The notes: generated from the sequence alone by a model not told the origin. Shown: positions 1-8,780, counted from the stretch's first letter. The stretch: DNA of 64,000 nucleotides from Actibacterium sp. MT2.3-13A (GCF_018139985.1 NZ_JAGSOU010000017.1:1-64000); one strand, 5' to 3'. Made by a program: numbers and translations.

Positions 1-91
1 GAAACGTTCCGCCGCTCGCCCATTGCCCCCTCGGCGCAACAGCGCCAAACTCAACCGCGGACCCCGGCATCAGCTGGATCAATGTCGGGGG

Positions 92-346
92 TCACAGCAG
101 GATGAAGACGCTTTCACCAGGGGCGGCCAGCAATTCCTCGCCCTCGATCCAGACCTTGCAGGTTCCGGTGATCATGACGAAGGTTTCGTCTTCGCGTTCA
201 TGAAAATGGCGCGGCGGGCCGCTTCCGGCCGGTGACCAGCTGTCAACGATGGACATGGCACCCGCAGTCTGTTCGGGGGTGAGGATCGTCTTGTATTTGA
301 CGCCCAGACATTCGACAGCACCGGTCTCTTCGGTCAGGTCTTTCAT
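92..346 (-). pseudogene. 3'-truncated small cupin-domain protein
   Basis: This 84-codon frame starts at an ATG with a GGAG ribosome site seven bases upstream. Residues 44-61 hold the first cupin motif, with His47, His49 and Glu54 as likely metal ligands and Gly61 closing it. The frame stops at residue 84, where cupins normally run on into the second motif (P-x-G-x-x-H-x-x-x-N). That motif is not visible in any frame of the bases left before the window edge. Small cupins usually have 110-160 residues, so I read this as a gene that lost its 3' part. It is divergent from a broken LysR gene, so the pair appears to be decaying together. The alternative is a sequencing frameshift near the stop. Confidence 0.6.
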
Positions 347-372
347 CGCTTCACTCCTCGCAGTTGGACTGA

Positions 373-390
373 AACGAAAGCGCTTTCGTT
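373..390. promoter_or_regulatory. 18-bp perfect palindrome, LacI/GalR-type operator
   Basis: AACGAAAGCGCTTTCGTT is a perfect 18-bp inverted repeat centred on CG. It lies 27 bp upstream of the cupin ATG and 68 bp upstream of the LysR remnant. LacI/GalR-family operators have this architecture (GAAA-GCGC-TTTC around a central CG). No LacI-type gene is in the window, so the regulator would act from elsewhere. Confidence 0.6.
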
Positions 391-457
391 GACACGAGCC
401 TACCCTGTCGCCACGGTATCGGCCAAACCGTATTCCCTGATACTGGCTATCGGGCAG

Positions 458-1391
458 ATGAATTTCGCGACCTTCGATCTGAACCTTCTGCGCGTGCTGG
501 ATGCGGTGTTTCGCGAAGGGTCGACCGTGAAGGCCGCAGAAAAGCTGGCCCTGTCGCAATCTGCGGTATCGGGTGCCTTATCCCGTCTGCGTCATGCCCT
601 GGGCGACCCACTGTTTGTCAGACAAGGGAACCGTCTGGTGGCGACTGACTATGCCGCCGGTCTCTGAGAGCCATTGCGCGACGAACTCGAGCGACTCGAA
701 GCCTTGCTCGCCCCGCCCGCCGCGTTCGACCCGGAAAAGGCCACCGGCACCTTCAGAATTGCCGCCAGCGAATTCTTCGCCGAGCTTCTGATGCCGCCGC
801 TTGGCGACCTTCTCCATCAAACGGCACCCGGCGTCCGCGCCCAGCTCGTCGATCTCGTGCTGCACGACTATGTTGCAAGTCTCGAGCGTCGCAACGCGGA
901 CATCGCGCTCATTCCTGACACCGATCTGCCGGATTGGGTTAACCGGGAACCGCTTTTCCATTCACCGTTCCACGTCATCGCCCGGTCGGGAAACCCCGGG
1001 ACCATGGGGTTGGAGCCCGGTCAGACGATCCCGATGGATACTTTTTTGCGCGCTTCACCACGTGCTCTTCTCGCCCGTGGGCAATCTTGCGGCCATGGGC
1101 GACGCGGCGCTGACCCGTGTTGGCAAGCGTAGGCAGGTGGCCATGACGGTACCGGTCTTTTCAGGGGTCTGCCGGGCGGTCAGTGAAGGCGATCTGATCG
1201 CGCTGGTGCCGGCGCAGTTGGCCGCCAAGGTTGCGGAGACCTTCAGCCTCCACGTGTTCGAGCCGCCGATGCAGATCGATCCCCCCCTCATCATCGGTAT
1301 CTGGCACAAACGATCAGACAACACGCCATTGGCAAGCTGGATGCGGGAGCGAGTTTTTCACCTCATGAGAGCGCTGGACGCGCAATCCTGA
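458..1391 (+). pseudogene. LysR-family transcriptional regulator, broken by a stop and a frameshift
   Basis: The reading begins at ATG 458 with a typical LysR N-terminus: a winged helix-turn-helix with the family-like stretch SQSAVSGALSRLR. An in-frame TGA at 665-667 interrupts it, after which the same frame continues directly with LysR sequence. A CGA codon there would restore the protein, so a single C-to-T change explains the stop. A second lesion near 1040-1050, at a run of six T, shifts the reading by one base; the effector-binding domain then continues in another frame to the stop at 1391. Rejoined, the product would be about 310 residues, the normal length. Two separate lesions argue against a single sequencing error. 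Confidence 0.8.
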
Positions 1392-1948
1392 TCGCCGGTC
1401 CCGAAATCGTCAATTGGGATCGTTTGAGACGTGGTTTGCCTTCTCCGTGCAGACGCCATCCGCGGCCTAAGGCCTTCCTGCGCTGCGCATGAAAGGTCGC
1501 TTTGGCCGAACTGCGCCGCAGCAGAAAATCGGGCTGTGAATGGCAGGTAAGGGCCGTGAGTGACTAGGCCTGCTCCCAGTATCTATGCTTCACAATGTCC
1601 AGTCATCTGCTACAGTTCTGTAGCACCCGGGGGCTGGCACCGGCGTAACCCCCTGGAAAACAATGCGGCGGATAGAGTGGAACATTCTCCCTTCGTCTCC
1701 GCCATACCCCCATTGTGAACGGGTGCTCCCTGTGAACGGGTGCTGCCCTGTGGAACGCGACCGATTGCCGGCTTTGCGCCCGCTCGGGCGGCGGTCTGGG
1801 GGCCGGATTTTCACTCGAACCGCGCCAGGGTCCGTCGCAGACGCGGGACCGGGCATCGATCCTTCGAGGTGAAAATTGTTTCGGCCTGCAACCTGCGCTA
1901 CACAGGGGCAGGTCGACAGGACCAGGTCTGGAGCGCTGAACCCTGAGC
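1392..1948. other. 557-bp intergenic stretch without a recognisable gene
   Basis: No reading frame here looks like a protein. Visible structure: a 16-bp dyad GCTACAG-TT-CTGTAGC at 1609-1624 and a short tandem repeat at 1714-1748. It lies between the dead LysR gene and the glycosyltransferase and may be further decayed sequence. The promoter of the glycosyltransferase genes should lie in its 3' part, but I could not pick it out. Confidence 0.6.
1714..1748. repeat. tandem repeat, two copies of a 17/18-bp unit
   Basis: The unit TGTGAACGGGTGCTCCC at 1714-1730 is repeated at 1731-1748 with one inserted G, and a third copy starts (TGTGG) and breaks off. It lies in a non-coding stretch and looks like a local slippage duplication. 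Confidence 0.7.
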
Positions 1949-2989
1949 ATGAGCGGCGTTGGCAAAATCGAGGAACGCGAAACGCCGACGCCGCAGGCGG
2001 TTGAGGGGGTGTCTGTCGTGGTTCCGATCTTCAATGAGATCGGCAATATCGCCCGGCTGCACGAGGAACTGACCGCCGCGCTGGAGGCGATCGGCAAGCC
2101 CCACGAGATCATCCTGGTCGACGACGGATCGACCGATGGCAGCGGCGAGGCGCTGGTCGATCTGGCCGCCCGCGACCCTCGGGTACGGCTGGTCCAGTTC
2201 CGGCGCAACTACGGCCAGACGGCGGCGATGAAGGCGGGCATCGACCATGCCGGGATGGACGCAATCGTCACGCTCGACGGCGACCTGCAGAACGACCCGG
2301 CCGATATCGGCCCGATGATCGCCAAGCTGGAGGAGGGCTACGACCTGGTGCATGGCTGGCGCCGGCACCGCAGGGACGCCTTGATCAGCCGCAAGCTCCC
2401 CTCCCGGATCGCCAACCGCCTGATCTCGTGGAGCACCGGCTTTCCGATCCACGATCTGGGCTGCACGCTCAAGGCGATGCGGCGCGAGGTGCTGTCGGAG
2501 ATCGAGCTATACGGCGACATGCACCGCTTCATCCCGATCCTCCTGTTCCAGCGCGGCGCGCGCTGTTTCGAGATGGAAACCCACCATCGCCCGCGCCTGT
2601 CCGGCAAGACGAAATACGGCATCGGGCGGACGCTGGTGGTGATCCTCGACCTGATGACGGTGAAATTCCTTCTCAACAGCTCGTCCCACCCGATGCTGGT
2701 CTTCGGGGGGCTGGGGCTGGCCAGCCTGGCGCTGGCGTTGCTGTCGGGGCTGGCGACGGTGGCGATGAAGCTCGCCATGGGCACCGACATGACCGGCAAC
2801 CCGCTGCTGCTGCTGTCGGTGATGTCGGGGCTGGCCGGGCTCCAGCTGCTGAGCCTCGGTATTTTGGGCGAGGTGCTGGCGCGGGTCTATTACGGCCAGG
2901 GCAGGCGCGTGCCCTATGCGGTGCGGCGGCTGGTGAATTTCGAAGAGCCGGCGCTGACCGGCCACGGGGGCGCGGATGGCAAGGGTTGA
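1949..2989 (+). CDS. GT2-family polyprenyl-phosphate glycosyltransferase (DPM1/ArnC-like)
   Basis: This 346-residue protein probably moves a sugar from a nucleotide donor to a polyprenyl phosphate on the inner face of the cytoplasmic membrane. The GT-A fold shows its nucleotide-binding motif VDDGSTDGS at 57-65, the metal-binding LDGDLQNDP at 109-117, and the [10 protein letters not shown] stretch at 219-228 typical of dolichol-phosphate-mannose and ArnC-type enzymes. Two hydrophobic C-terminal segments (about 248-276 and 284-312) anchor it. Its stop overlaps the start of the next gene by 14 bp, which pairs it with a GT39-like transferase: one makes the lipid-linked sugar, the other uses it. 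The sugar cannot be told from sequence. Confidence 0.85.
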   Translation: MSGVGKIEERETPTPQAVEGVSVVVPIFNEIGNIARLHEELTAALEAIGKPHEIILVDDGSTDGSGEALVDLAARDPRVRLVQFRRNYGQTAAMKAGIDHAGMDAIVTLDGDLQNDPADIGPMIAKLEEGYDLVHGWRRHRRDALISRKLPSRIANRLISWSTGFPIHDLGCTLKAMRREVLSEIELYGDMHRFIPILLFQRGARCFEMETHHRPRLSGKTKYGIGRTLVVILDLMTVKFLLNSSSHPMLVFGGLGLASLALALLSGLATVAMKLAMGTDMTGNPLLLLSVMSGLAGLQLLSLGILGEVLARVYYGQGRRVPYAVRRLVNFEEPALTGHGGADGKG

Positions 2990-4646
2990 GGAACCGGCGG
3001 CCGACACGCAGCCGTGGTTGCGCGCGCTGCTCGGGGGCGCGGGGCCGCGGCCGCGCGATCTGGCCGCGCTGGTCGCGATCCTGGCGGTGGCGGCGGCGCT
3101 GCGGTTCTGGGATATCACCCAGCCGCTGGTCGATGTCTTCAGCTGGCGCGAGGCCAGCACCGCCATGATGGCCGACAATTTCCGAACCGGCGGCTGGAAC
3201 ATCTTCTTCCCGGAGGTCAACTGGACCGGCCCCGGGCCGAGCTATCAGGGGCGCGAGTTCCAGCTTCTCAGCTATATCGTGGCGATCCTGCACGCCATTT
3301 TTGGCTGGCACGACTGGTTCGGCCGGCTGGTGGCGGCGCTGTTCGGCATGGTCACGGTGTTCGCGCTGCATCGGCTGACCGCGCTGATCTGGGATGAGCG
3401 CCACGCCCATGCCGCGGCGTTGAGCTACGCGCTGATGCCCGGCGCGATCATCATCGACCGATCCTTCCTGCCCGATCCCGCGATGCTGGCGCTGGTCACC
3501 CTGGGGCTGTGGCTGTTCCTGCGCCACTGGGTCGAGGGCGGCGGGCGGATGCTGGTCTTGGGGACGGCGGCCTTCACGCTCGGCGCGCTGGCCAAGCTGC
3601 CGGGGCTCGGCGCCGGTCTGGTGGTGCTCTGGCTGGTCGGGGTCTGGCTGGCGCGGGGGCAGCTGCGGCGCGCGGGGCTGACCGTTCTGGCCACGGCCGC
3701 GGGGCTCGTGGCGATCGCCGGCTACTACGCCTGGGCGGTATACCTGGGCAACAGCTACCCGCCTTACCACGTCGCCGGCAGCGGTTATGTCTGGGACTAC
3801 GGGCTCGACACATTCATCGCCAATGGCTTCTACCTGGAGGACCTGTGGTTCACCGCGGTCTGGTGGTTCCACGGATACCCGATCCTGCTGCTGATCGCGG
3901 TCGGGCTGTGGATGGCGCCGGGCTGGGCCGCGATCGGCCGCGACCGGGCGCTGGCGGTGGTGCCGCATGTCTGGCTGCTGGGCGCGCTGATCGTCTATTT
4001 CGCCGCCGCGCGCGAGATCACCAACAACCCCTGGAACCTGCATATCCTGCATGTCCCGCTGGCGATCTTCTGCGGGCGCGGGCTGATCGTGCTGGTCGAC
4101 ATGGGCCGCGCGGCGACGCCGGCCGCCGCAAGCGGGGTTTTGCGGACCGGCCTTGTCGTTCTGGCGGTGCTGCTGCTGTCCACCCTGCCGCTGAGCCAGC
4201 GGCTCAAGGACGCGCAGGGCGAGGAGGCGCGGCTGATGGGCCGCAGGCTGGACGCGCTGGCCGGTCCGGACGACCTGGTGATCGCGGTCAGCCCCGTGGT
4301 CGGCGATCCGATCGGGGTCTATTACAGCCGCAGGCGCGGCTGGGTGTTTCCGCCCGGCGGCGGCGACGGCGACTGGTCCGCCTTCGAGGAGGACGATGCC
4401 GCCGCCATCGCGCAGCTTGAGGCGCTTCGCGCGCAGGGTGCGCGCTGGTTCGCGGTGACCCGCAATGCCAAGGACAGCCGCGCCCGGCTGTTCTTCGAGC
4501 ATCACGCGGGGGTTCTGGACTATCTCGAGGCCAACGCCACGCGCGCCGCGGACAGCAGCAACTATGTGATCTACCGGCTCGACGGCGGCAGCGGCGCCTC
4601 GCCGTCGTCGCCGGAGCGGGATATGAGCCAGAGATTCCTGAAATAG
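2976..4646 (+). CDS. GT39-like (ArnT/PMT-type) membrane glycosyltransferase
   Basis: A 556-residue multi-pass membrane protein. After a short cytoplasmic tail and a first membrane helix (about 30-45) comes a periplasmic loop with Asp53 and SWRE at 56-59, the position of the acidic catalytic residues of ArnT and protein mannosyltransferases. About ten further hydrophobic segments follow, then a hydrophilic C-terminal periplasmic domain from about residue 415. Family members take sugar from polyprenyl phosphate and attach it to lipid A, glycans or proteins on the outer face of the membrane. It is translationally coupled to the GT2 gene upstream. Its last 76 bp overlap the convergent LAB_N gene. 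The acceptor is unknown; lipid A is the best guess from context. Confidence 0.75.
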   Translation: MARVEEPAADTQPWLRALLGGAGPRPRDLAALVAILAVAAALRFWDITQPLVDVFSWREASTAMMADNFRTGGWNIFFPEVNWTGPGPSYQGREFQLLSYIVAILHAIFGWHDWFGRLVAALFGMVTVFALHRLTALIWDERHAHAAALSYALMPGAIIIDRSFLPDPAMLALVTLGLWLFLRHWVEGGGRMLVLGTAAFTLGALAKLPGLGAGLVVLWLVGVWLARGQLRRAGLTVLATAAGLVAIAGYYAWAVYLGNSYPPYHVAGSGYVWDYGLDTFIANGFYLEDLWFTAVWWFHGYPILLLIAVGLWMAPGWAAIGRDRALAVVPHVWLLGALIVYFAAAREITNNPWNLHILHVPLAIFCGRGLIVLVDMGRAATPAAASGVLRTGLVVLAVLLLSTLPLSQRLKDAQGEEARLMGRRLDALAGPDDLVIAVSPVVGDPIGVYYSRRRGWVFPPGGGDGDWSAFEEDDAAAIAQLEALRAQGARWFAVTRNAKDSRARLFFEHHAGVLDYLEANATRAADSSNYVIYRLDGGSGASPSSPERDMSQRFLK

Positions 4647-4897
4647 ACGGCCAGGCCCATCGCCTGGCCGAGCATGAACACCGGGTCCCAGCGGTAGACC
4701 GCGTAGGACAGCATCATCACCCCGCCCAGGACCGAGAAATGCCAGAAGGCCACCGGGACCACCGATTTGCCGGCGCGTTCCGAGGACAGCCACTGGACGA
4801 TGAAGCGCAGCCCGAACATCGCCTGCGCGGCGAAGCCGAGCATCACCCAGAGCAACTCTGAGGCGGTGTCCACGTTGAACAGGGCGAGTAGGTCCAT
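4571..4897 (-). CDS. LAB_N (lipid-A-disaccharide synthase N-terminal domain) membrane protein
   Basis: A 108-residue protein with three hydrophobic segments, matching the small LAB_N family (lipid A biosynthesis N-terminal domain). The recognisable core includes FIVQWLSSERAGKSVVP and the FWHFSVLGG stretch. Such proteins occur alone or fused to lipid A enzymes, and are commonly found beside GT2 and GT39 genes, as here. A role in moving or presenting the lipid-linked sugar is often proposed but not proven. The gene is convergent to the GT39-like gene, and the two coding regions overlap by 76 bp at their 3' ends, so antisense interference between the transcripts is possible. Confidence 0.8.
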   Translation of the reverse strand: MDLLALFNVDTASELLWVMLGFAAQAMFGLRFIVQWLSSERAGKSVVPVAFWHFSVLGGVMMLSYAVYRWDPVFMLGQAMGLAVYFRNLWLISRSGDDGEAPLPPSSR

Positions 4898-5015
4898 CCC
4901 GTTCTCCCTCGGGGCCGGCGCGGCCGGGGCCGCAGGTGGCCGGCCGGCGCAACGGGTCCAGCATCATCCATCCGGCGCGTGCGCGCAACAGGGTCGTGGC
5001 GCGCCGGGGCGGGGT

Positions 5016-6347
5016 TCAGCCGGCCGGCGGCAGCGTGACCACGGCCTCGAACCCGGTTTCGCGGCCCGCAGGAGGCGAGCGCAGCGTGAGCGTTCCTTCC
5101 GCGCGCTCGGCGATGGTGCGGGCAATGGCAAGGCCCAGCCCGGTGCCATCCCCCGCGTCCGCGCCCCGCTCGAAGCGCAGCAGCAGGCGATCCAGTGTTT
5201 CGGGCGGCACGACCGGTCCCTCGTTAGCGACCGAGAGGGTGCCGTCGCCCGACAGCCGGATCGCGACGGGCCTGTCCGGCGCGCCGTGCTTCAGCGCGTT
5301 TTCGATCAGATTGCGGCACAGGATCCCGAAGGCGTCGGGGTCGATGTCGGACAGCACCGGCGCGTCGGGCATGGCCAGCGCCAGCCGGCCGGCCGGGTCG
5401 GAGCGCTCGAAATCGGCCGCGACGATCCGCAGCACCGGCCGCAGGTCGGCGGGGTTGCCCGTGCGCAGCCGGCTGCCCTCGGCACGGGCGAGCTGCATCA
5501 GCTTTTCCGACAGCCGGGTCAGCCGCTTCAGGCTGGTCTCGATGTCGGCGGCACGCTGGGCGGCCTGCGGGTCGGCCACCTCGGCGCGCAGGCGCTGCGC
5601 CTGGGCGATGGCGCCGGCGATGGGGGTGCGCAACTCGTGCGCGGCGTTGGCGGCGAAGCTGCGCTCGGCCTCGAAGGCCGCGTCGAGGCGCTCGAACAGC
5701 TGGTTCAGCGCGCCCACCACCGGCGCGACCTCGGTGGGCAGGCCGTCGCCGGGCACCGGCGACAGGTCGCGCGCATGTCGCGCGCCGAGGTCGTCGCGCA
5801 GCCGCCGCAGCGGGCGGAAGCTCAGCCGCACCGCGGCCAGGATCCCGATCAGGCTGAGCGGGATCACCACCAGCAGCGGCAGCCCGAGGCCGAGCCGCAT
5901 CTCGCCGGCGACGGCGGCGCGGTGGCTCAGCGGCTCGGCCACGGCGATGGTGAGGCTCTCGCGCAGGGCGGCGTCGTAATAGAGCCGGTGGGTCGCGGTC
6001 TGGCGGAAGCCCGTCCCCGCATAGGGCGGGAAGATGGTCTCGTCGGCGGCATGGGAATGCAGCAGGACCCGGCCCTGCGCGTCGCGGACGATATAGGTGA
6101 ACAGCTCCTCGTGCTCGCGCAGCGTGGCGATGCGCTGCGCGACGGCCGCCTCGTCGCGCCCGAGAATGTCGAGCACGGCGAGGGGGAGGATCCGCTGCGC
6201 CGTCTCCTGCAGCGCCGAATCGAACACCTCGTCCATCTCGTGACGCAGCAGCGCCGAGGTGACCGTGGCCGCCGCGATCCACAGCAGCGTGACCACCAGC
6301 CCGATGCCCAGCGCGAGCCGCAGTTGCAGGGAACGCGGCGCGGTCAT
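5016..6347 (-). CDS. sensor histidine kinase (QseC/PmrB-like)
   Basis: A 443-residue inner-membrane kinase. A transmembrane helix at about 12-32 is followed by a periplasmic sensor region of about 120 residues, a second helix near 155-175 and a short HAMP-like linker. The phosphorylated histidine is His237 in NAAHELRTPIAG. The N-box with NLIENALKHG lies near 346-355 and the G-box GDGTGLGLA near 400-408. Its ATG overlaps the stop of the response-regulator gene by four bases (ATGA), so the two are co-translated. The divergent neighbour is a redox cluster that it probably controls. The signal is unknown. Confidence 0.9.
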   Translation of the reverse strand: MTAPRSLQLRLALGIGLVVTLLWIAAATVTSALLRHEMDEVFDSALQETAQRILPLAVLDILGRDEAAVAQRIATLREHEELFTYIVRDAQGRVLLHSHAADETIFPPYAGTGFRQTATHRLYYDAALRESLTIAVAEPLSHRAAVAGEMRLGLGLPLLVVIPLSLIGILAAVRLSFRPLRRLRDDLGARHARDLSPVPGDGLPTEVAPVVGALNQLFERLDAAFEAERSFAANAAHELRTPIAGAIAQAQRLRAEVADPQAAQRAADIETSLKRLTRLSEKLMQLARAEGSRLRTGNPADLRPVLRIVAADFERSDPAGRLALAMPDAPVLSDIDPDAFGILCRNLIENALKHGAPDRPVAIRLSGDGTLSVANEGPVVPPETLDRLLLRFERGADAGDGTGLGLAIARTIAERAEGTLTLRSPPAGRETGFEAVVTLPPAG

Positions 6348-7003
6348 GCCGTGCCCAGCCGGTAGCCGAGGCCGCGCTCGGTCTCGATGATGGAACGGCC
6401 CAGTTTCTTGCGCAGGCGGCTGACATGGACCTCGATCGTGTTGCTCTCGATCTCGGTGTCGAAGGAATAGAGATGCTCTTCGAGTTGTGCCTTGGACAGC
6501 AGCTGGCCGGGGCGCTGGACGAAGGCCTCGAACAGCACCCATTCGCGCGCGGTCAGCGGCACCGGGCGGCCGTCCCTGCGGACGCTGCGGGCGCCGAGGT
6601 CGATCTCCAGCGCGCCGATCGTGACGATGGGGTTGGGGTTGCCGGCGTAGCGCCGCGCGACCGATCCGATGCGGGCCGACAGCTCCGCCAGGTCGAAGGG
6701 CTTGACCATGTAGTCGTCGGCGCCGGCGTTCAGCCCCTCGATGCGGTCCGACACCTGGTCGAGCGCGGTCAGGATGATGACCGGGGTCACGTCGCCCTTC
6801 GCCCGGAGCGCGCGCAGGAACGGGATGCCGCGCCCGTCGGGCAGCATCAGGTCGAGAAGCACCAGGTCGTAGCTGGCCGCCGCCATCGCGTCGCCCGCCG
6901 CGTCCAGCCGGGTGACCCAATCCGCGGAATGGCCGTCCGCGGCGAGCTGGTCGCGCACGGCGGCGCCCAGAACGGTGTCGTCCTCGATCAGCAGAATACG
7001 CAT
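6344..7003 (-). CDS. OmpR-family response regulator (QseB-like)
   Basis: A 219-residue regulator with an N-terminal receiver domain (acidic pair Asp8-Asp9, phosphoacceptor Asp51, conserved Thr79 and Lys101) and a C-terminal winged helix ending in the usual SNTIEVHVSRLRKKLG and GLGYRL stretches. It is the first gene of a minus-strand operon with its kinase. An 11-bp-period direct repeat lies 42 bp upstream of its start and also faces the divergent PepSY gene. The same repeat recurs before two genes further along the redox cluster. I infer that this regulator binds all three and controls its own operon. Confidence 0.92.
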   Translation of the reverse strand: MRILLIEDDTVLGAAVRDQLAADGHSADWVTRLDAAGDAMAAASYDLVLLDLMLPDGRGIPFLRALRAKGDVTPVIILTALDQVSDRIEGLNAGADDYMVKPFDLAELSARIGSVARRYAGNPNPIVTIGALEIDLGARSVRRDGRPVPLTAREWVLFEAFVQRPGQLLSKAQLEEHLYSFDTEIESNTIEVHVSRLRKKLGRSIIETERGLGYRLGTA

Positions 7004-7044
7004 CGTCGCGGTCCCCTTTCCGCTCCAGCCTATCCCCTGCGCGC

Positions 7045-7060
7045 CTGACGGGAACCTGAC
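7045..7060. promoter_or_regulatory. direct repeat CTGAC-N6-CTGAC, candidate response-regulator site 1
   Basis: CTGAC at 7045 and again at 7056, an exact 11-bp step, in the divergent region between the response regulator and the PepSY gene. A copy in the other orientation (GTCAG) follows at 7089, 44 bp (four 11-bp steps) after the first. The first repeat is 98 bp before the PepSY ATG. Tandem half-sites with this period are typical of OmpR-family regulators. Confidence 0.6.
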
Positions 7061-7142
7061 ATTTTGGTTGCCCGTGCTTCAGGTCTGCGTCAGCTTGAAG
7101 GCGCAGGACAGGCGCAAGTTATCTCGGACGGGAGTTTGGACG

Positions 7143-7499
7143 ATGCGGAAGTCCCTGACAATTCTGTCGTTTCTGGCGACCTCCTGCGTGGCCGGCGCGG
7201 CCCTTGCCGACGACGATTGCCACGTCCCCATGTCCGAATGGCAGCCGCGCGAGGCGGTGCAGCGCATGGCCGAGGAGCGGGGCTGGACGGTGCGGCGCAT
7301 CAAGATCGACGATGGTTGCTACGAGATCGACCTGCGCGACGCCGACGGGCGCGCGCTGGAGGTCACGGTCGATCCCGGCACGCTCGGGATCATCGAAATG
7401 GAATACGAGGACGAGGGCGCCGCCGACCTGCGCGACGCGCCGTCGCGGGCAGAACCGGGAGCCGTGCCGGGCACGGCCCCCGAAATCAAGGAGAACTGA
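7143..7499 (+). CDS. secreted PepSY-domain protein
   Basis: A 118-residue protein with a signal peptide (about residues 1-22, cut after ALA) followed by one small PepSY domain. The core EAVQRMAEERGWTVRRIKID and the GCYEIDLRDADGR stretch match the PepSY repeats found near bacterial cytochromes b and two-component systems. The C-terminal 20-30 residues are Pro/Ala/Glu-rich and probably disordered. It is the first gene of the operon divergent from the two-component system and is followed three bases later by a cytochrome b561. Such proteins are thought to sense or modulate a periplasmic redox partner; the exact role is unknown. Confidence 0.8.
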   Translation: MRKSLTILSFLATSCVAGAALADDDCHVPMSEWQPREAVQRMAEERGWTVRRIKIDDGCYEIDLRDADGRALEVTVDPGTLGIIEMEYEDEGAADLRDAPSRAEPGAVPGTAPEIKEN

Positions 7500-7502
7500 G
7501 AG

Positions 7503-8132
7503 ATGATTCGTGTCTGGGATCCGCTGGTGCGGGTGTTTCACTGGAGCCTCGTGGCCGCCTTCGCGGTGGCGTGGCTCTCGGCCGAAGAGGTGCAGCCGCT
7601 GCACGAATGGGCAGGCTATGTCGTCGCCGCGCTGATCGCGGTGCGGGTGGTCTGGGGGGTCGTCGGCTCCCGCTATGCCCGCTTCAGCCAGTTCGTGTGC
7701 GGCCCGGGCAAGGTCGTGGACTATCTCCGCGCCATGCTGGGTGGGCACGAGCCGCGCTACATCGGCCACAACCCGGCCGGCGCGGCGATGATCCTTGCCA
7801 TCCTGATCACGCTTTCCGGCACGGCCTTCACCGGCTGGCTGATGGAGGAAGACGCCGAGCGTCAGGCGGTCATTTCGGCGCTGCCGCAGATCGTGGCCCC
7901 TGCCTATGCCGACGAGGAACGGTCGGGCGAGCGCGGCGAGCGTGGCGAAAACGGCGAAGGCCCCGATGGCCCGCTCAAGGAGGTGCACGAGGTTTTCGCC
8001 AACCTGATGCTCCTGCTGGTCGGGCTCCATGTCGGCGGTGTCGTGCTGGCCTCGATGCGCCATCGCGAGAACCTCGCGCGGGCCATGATCACCGGCGAGA
8101 AACGCGCGCCTGAGCCCGGCGACATTTCCTGA
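7503..8132 (+). CDS. cytochrome b561-family membrane protein
   Basis: A 209-residue di-haem-type membrane cytochrome. It begins with RVWDPLVRVFHWSL, the family signature. His13, His34, His162 and His176 are placed as expected for haem ligands, and four hydrophobic segments are visible. A charged Glu/Gly/Arg-rich loop at about 138-158 separates the last two helices. It is translated just after the PepSY protein. In the cell it should pass electrons between the quinone pool or a flavoprotein and a periplasmic partner. A terminator follows, so PepSY and cytochrome form a two-gene unit. Confidence 0.85.
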   Translation: MIRVWDPLVRVFHWSLVAAFAVAWLSAEEVQPLHEWAGYVVAALIAVRVVWGVVGSRYARFSQFVCGPGKVVDYLRAMLGGHEPRYIGHNPAGAAMILAILITLSGTAFTGWLMEEDAERQAVISALPQIVAPAYADEERSGERGERGENGEGPDGPLKEVHEVFANLMLLLVGLHVGGVVLASMRHRENLARAMITGEKRAPEPGDIS

Positions 8133-8175
8133 TCCCCGTTCCCGAGGGCCTTCCTCTCCCCAAGGCCCGCCCCTG

Positions 8176-8210
8176 CGCCCCGCCATCCCTCCCCGGCGGG
8201 GCGTTTCTTT
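8176..8210 (+). terminator. rho-independent terminator after cytochrome b561
   Basis: Nine-base stem CGCCCCGCC / GGCGGGGCG (8176-8184 and 8195-8203) with a ten-base loop, followed at once by TTTCTTT. It begins 44 bp after the cytochrome stop. Confidence 0.85.
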
Positions 8211-8211
8211 C

Positions 8212-8227
8212 CTGACGGCAGGCTGAC
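8212..8227. promoter_or_regulatory. direct repeat CTGAC-N6-CTGAC, candidate response-regulator site 2
   Basis: CTGAC at 8212 and 8223 (11-bp step), with GTCAG at 8245, 33 bp (three steps) after the first. The first repeat is 97 bp before the ATG of the Asp-rich gene. The surrounding 75 bp closely match the region before the DUF2271 gene. Confidence 0.6.
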
Positions 8228-8308
8228 GGAGAAACCCGGCCGCCGTCAGGAAGCGATCAGGCTGAGGCGGGATGCTCCGGCATCGAACCAGCCACGGGAG
8301 ATCCCACA

Positions 8309-8686
8309 ATGAAATTCACCCTTGCCCTGCTTGCCGCCTCGACCGCGATCGGCGCGGCCCTCGCCATTCCGGCATCGGGCGCGATCGGCGCGTCCGGGCC
8401 CGGCGCCTCGGCGGACCTGCCGGCGGGCCAGGTCCTGGTGCTTGCCAGCGACGATCGCCACGACAAGGAGCATCGCCTGTTCTGGCTGCGGCTTGGCCAT
8501 GACGACGATGACGATCATCACGGCGATGACGATGACGATGACGATGAAGATGATGAGTGCGACGACGACGACGGCGATGGGCGCGGCTGCCGCGCGGGCG
8601 TGAACCCCGCCCCGGCCGGCACGGTCGCGCCGCCCGCCAACGGCCTGTTCGGCCCCGGCGCCACCCCCAAGGCGCAGGTGAACTGA
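8309..8686 (+). CDS. secreted Asp/His-rich protein
   Basis: A 125-residue protein with a clear signal peptide (about 1-20). Residues 64-91 are an extreme acidic tract: about 19 Asp, 2 Glu, 3 His and one Cys in 28 positions, which suggests divalent metal binding in the periplasm. The C-terminus is rich in Pro, Gly and Ala and looks disordered. I know no characterised family. It lies between a cytochrome b561 and a DUF2271 gene, and its upstream region is nearly a copy of that before DUF2271, so it belongs to the same regulon. A calcium or iron buffer for the redox cluster is a guess. Confidence 0.7.
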   Translation: MKFTLALLAASTAIGAALAIPASGAIGASGPGASADLPAGQVLVLASDDRHDKEHRLFWLRLGHDDDDDHHGDDDDDDDEDDECDDDDGDGRGCRAGVNPAPAGTVAPPANGLFGPGATPKAQVN

Positions 8687-8764
8687 TCCGCCCCACGCCC
8701 CGCCGGCCGTCGCGCGTCGGCGGGGCGGCGCAAGCGGGGGCGTCGGGCCGCCTCCGCCCGGATG

Positions 8765-8780
8765 CTGACGACAGGCTGAA
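8765..8780. promoter_or_regulatory. direct repeat CTGAC-N6-CTGAA, candidate response-regulator site 3
   Basis: CTGAC at 8765 and CTGAA at 8776 (11-bp step), with GTCAG at 8798, 33 bp after the first. The first repeat is 97 bp before the DUF2271 ATG, the same distance as at site 2. Confidence 0.6.

Noticed and set aside
4767-6365. Long plus-strand open frame opposite the sensor kinase
   Set aside because: Arg/Gly/Gln-rich translation with no domain; it mirrors the real kinase on the other strand in high-GC DNA.
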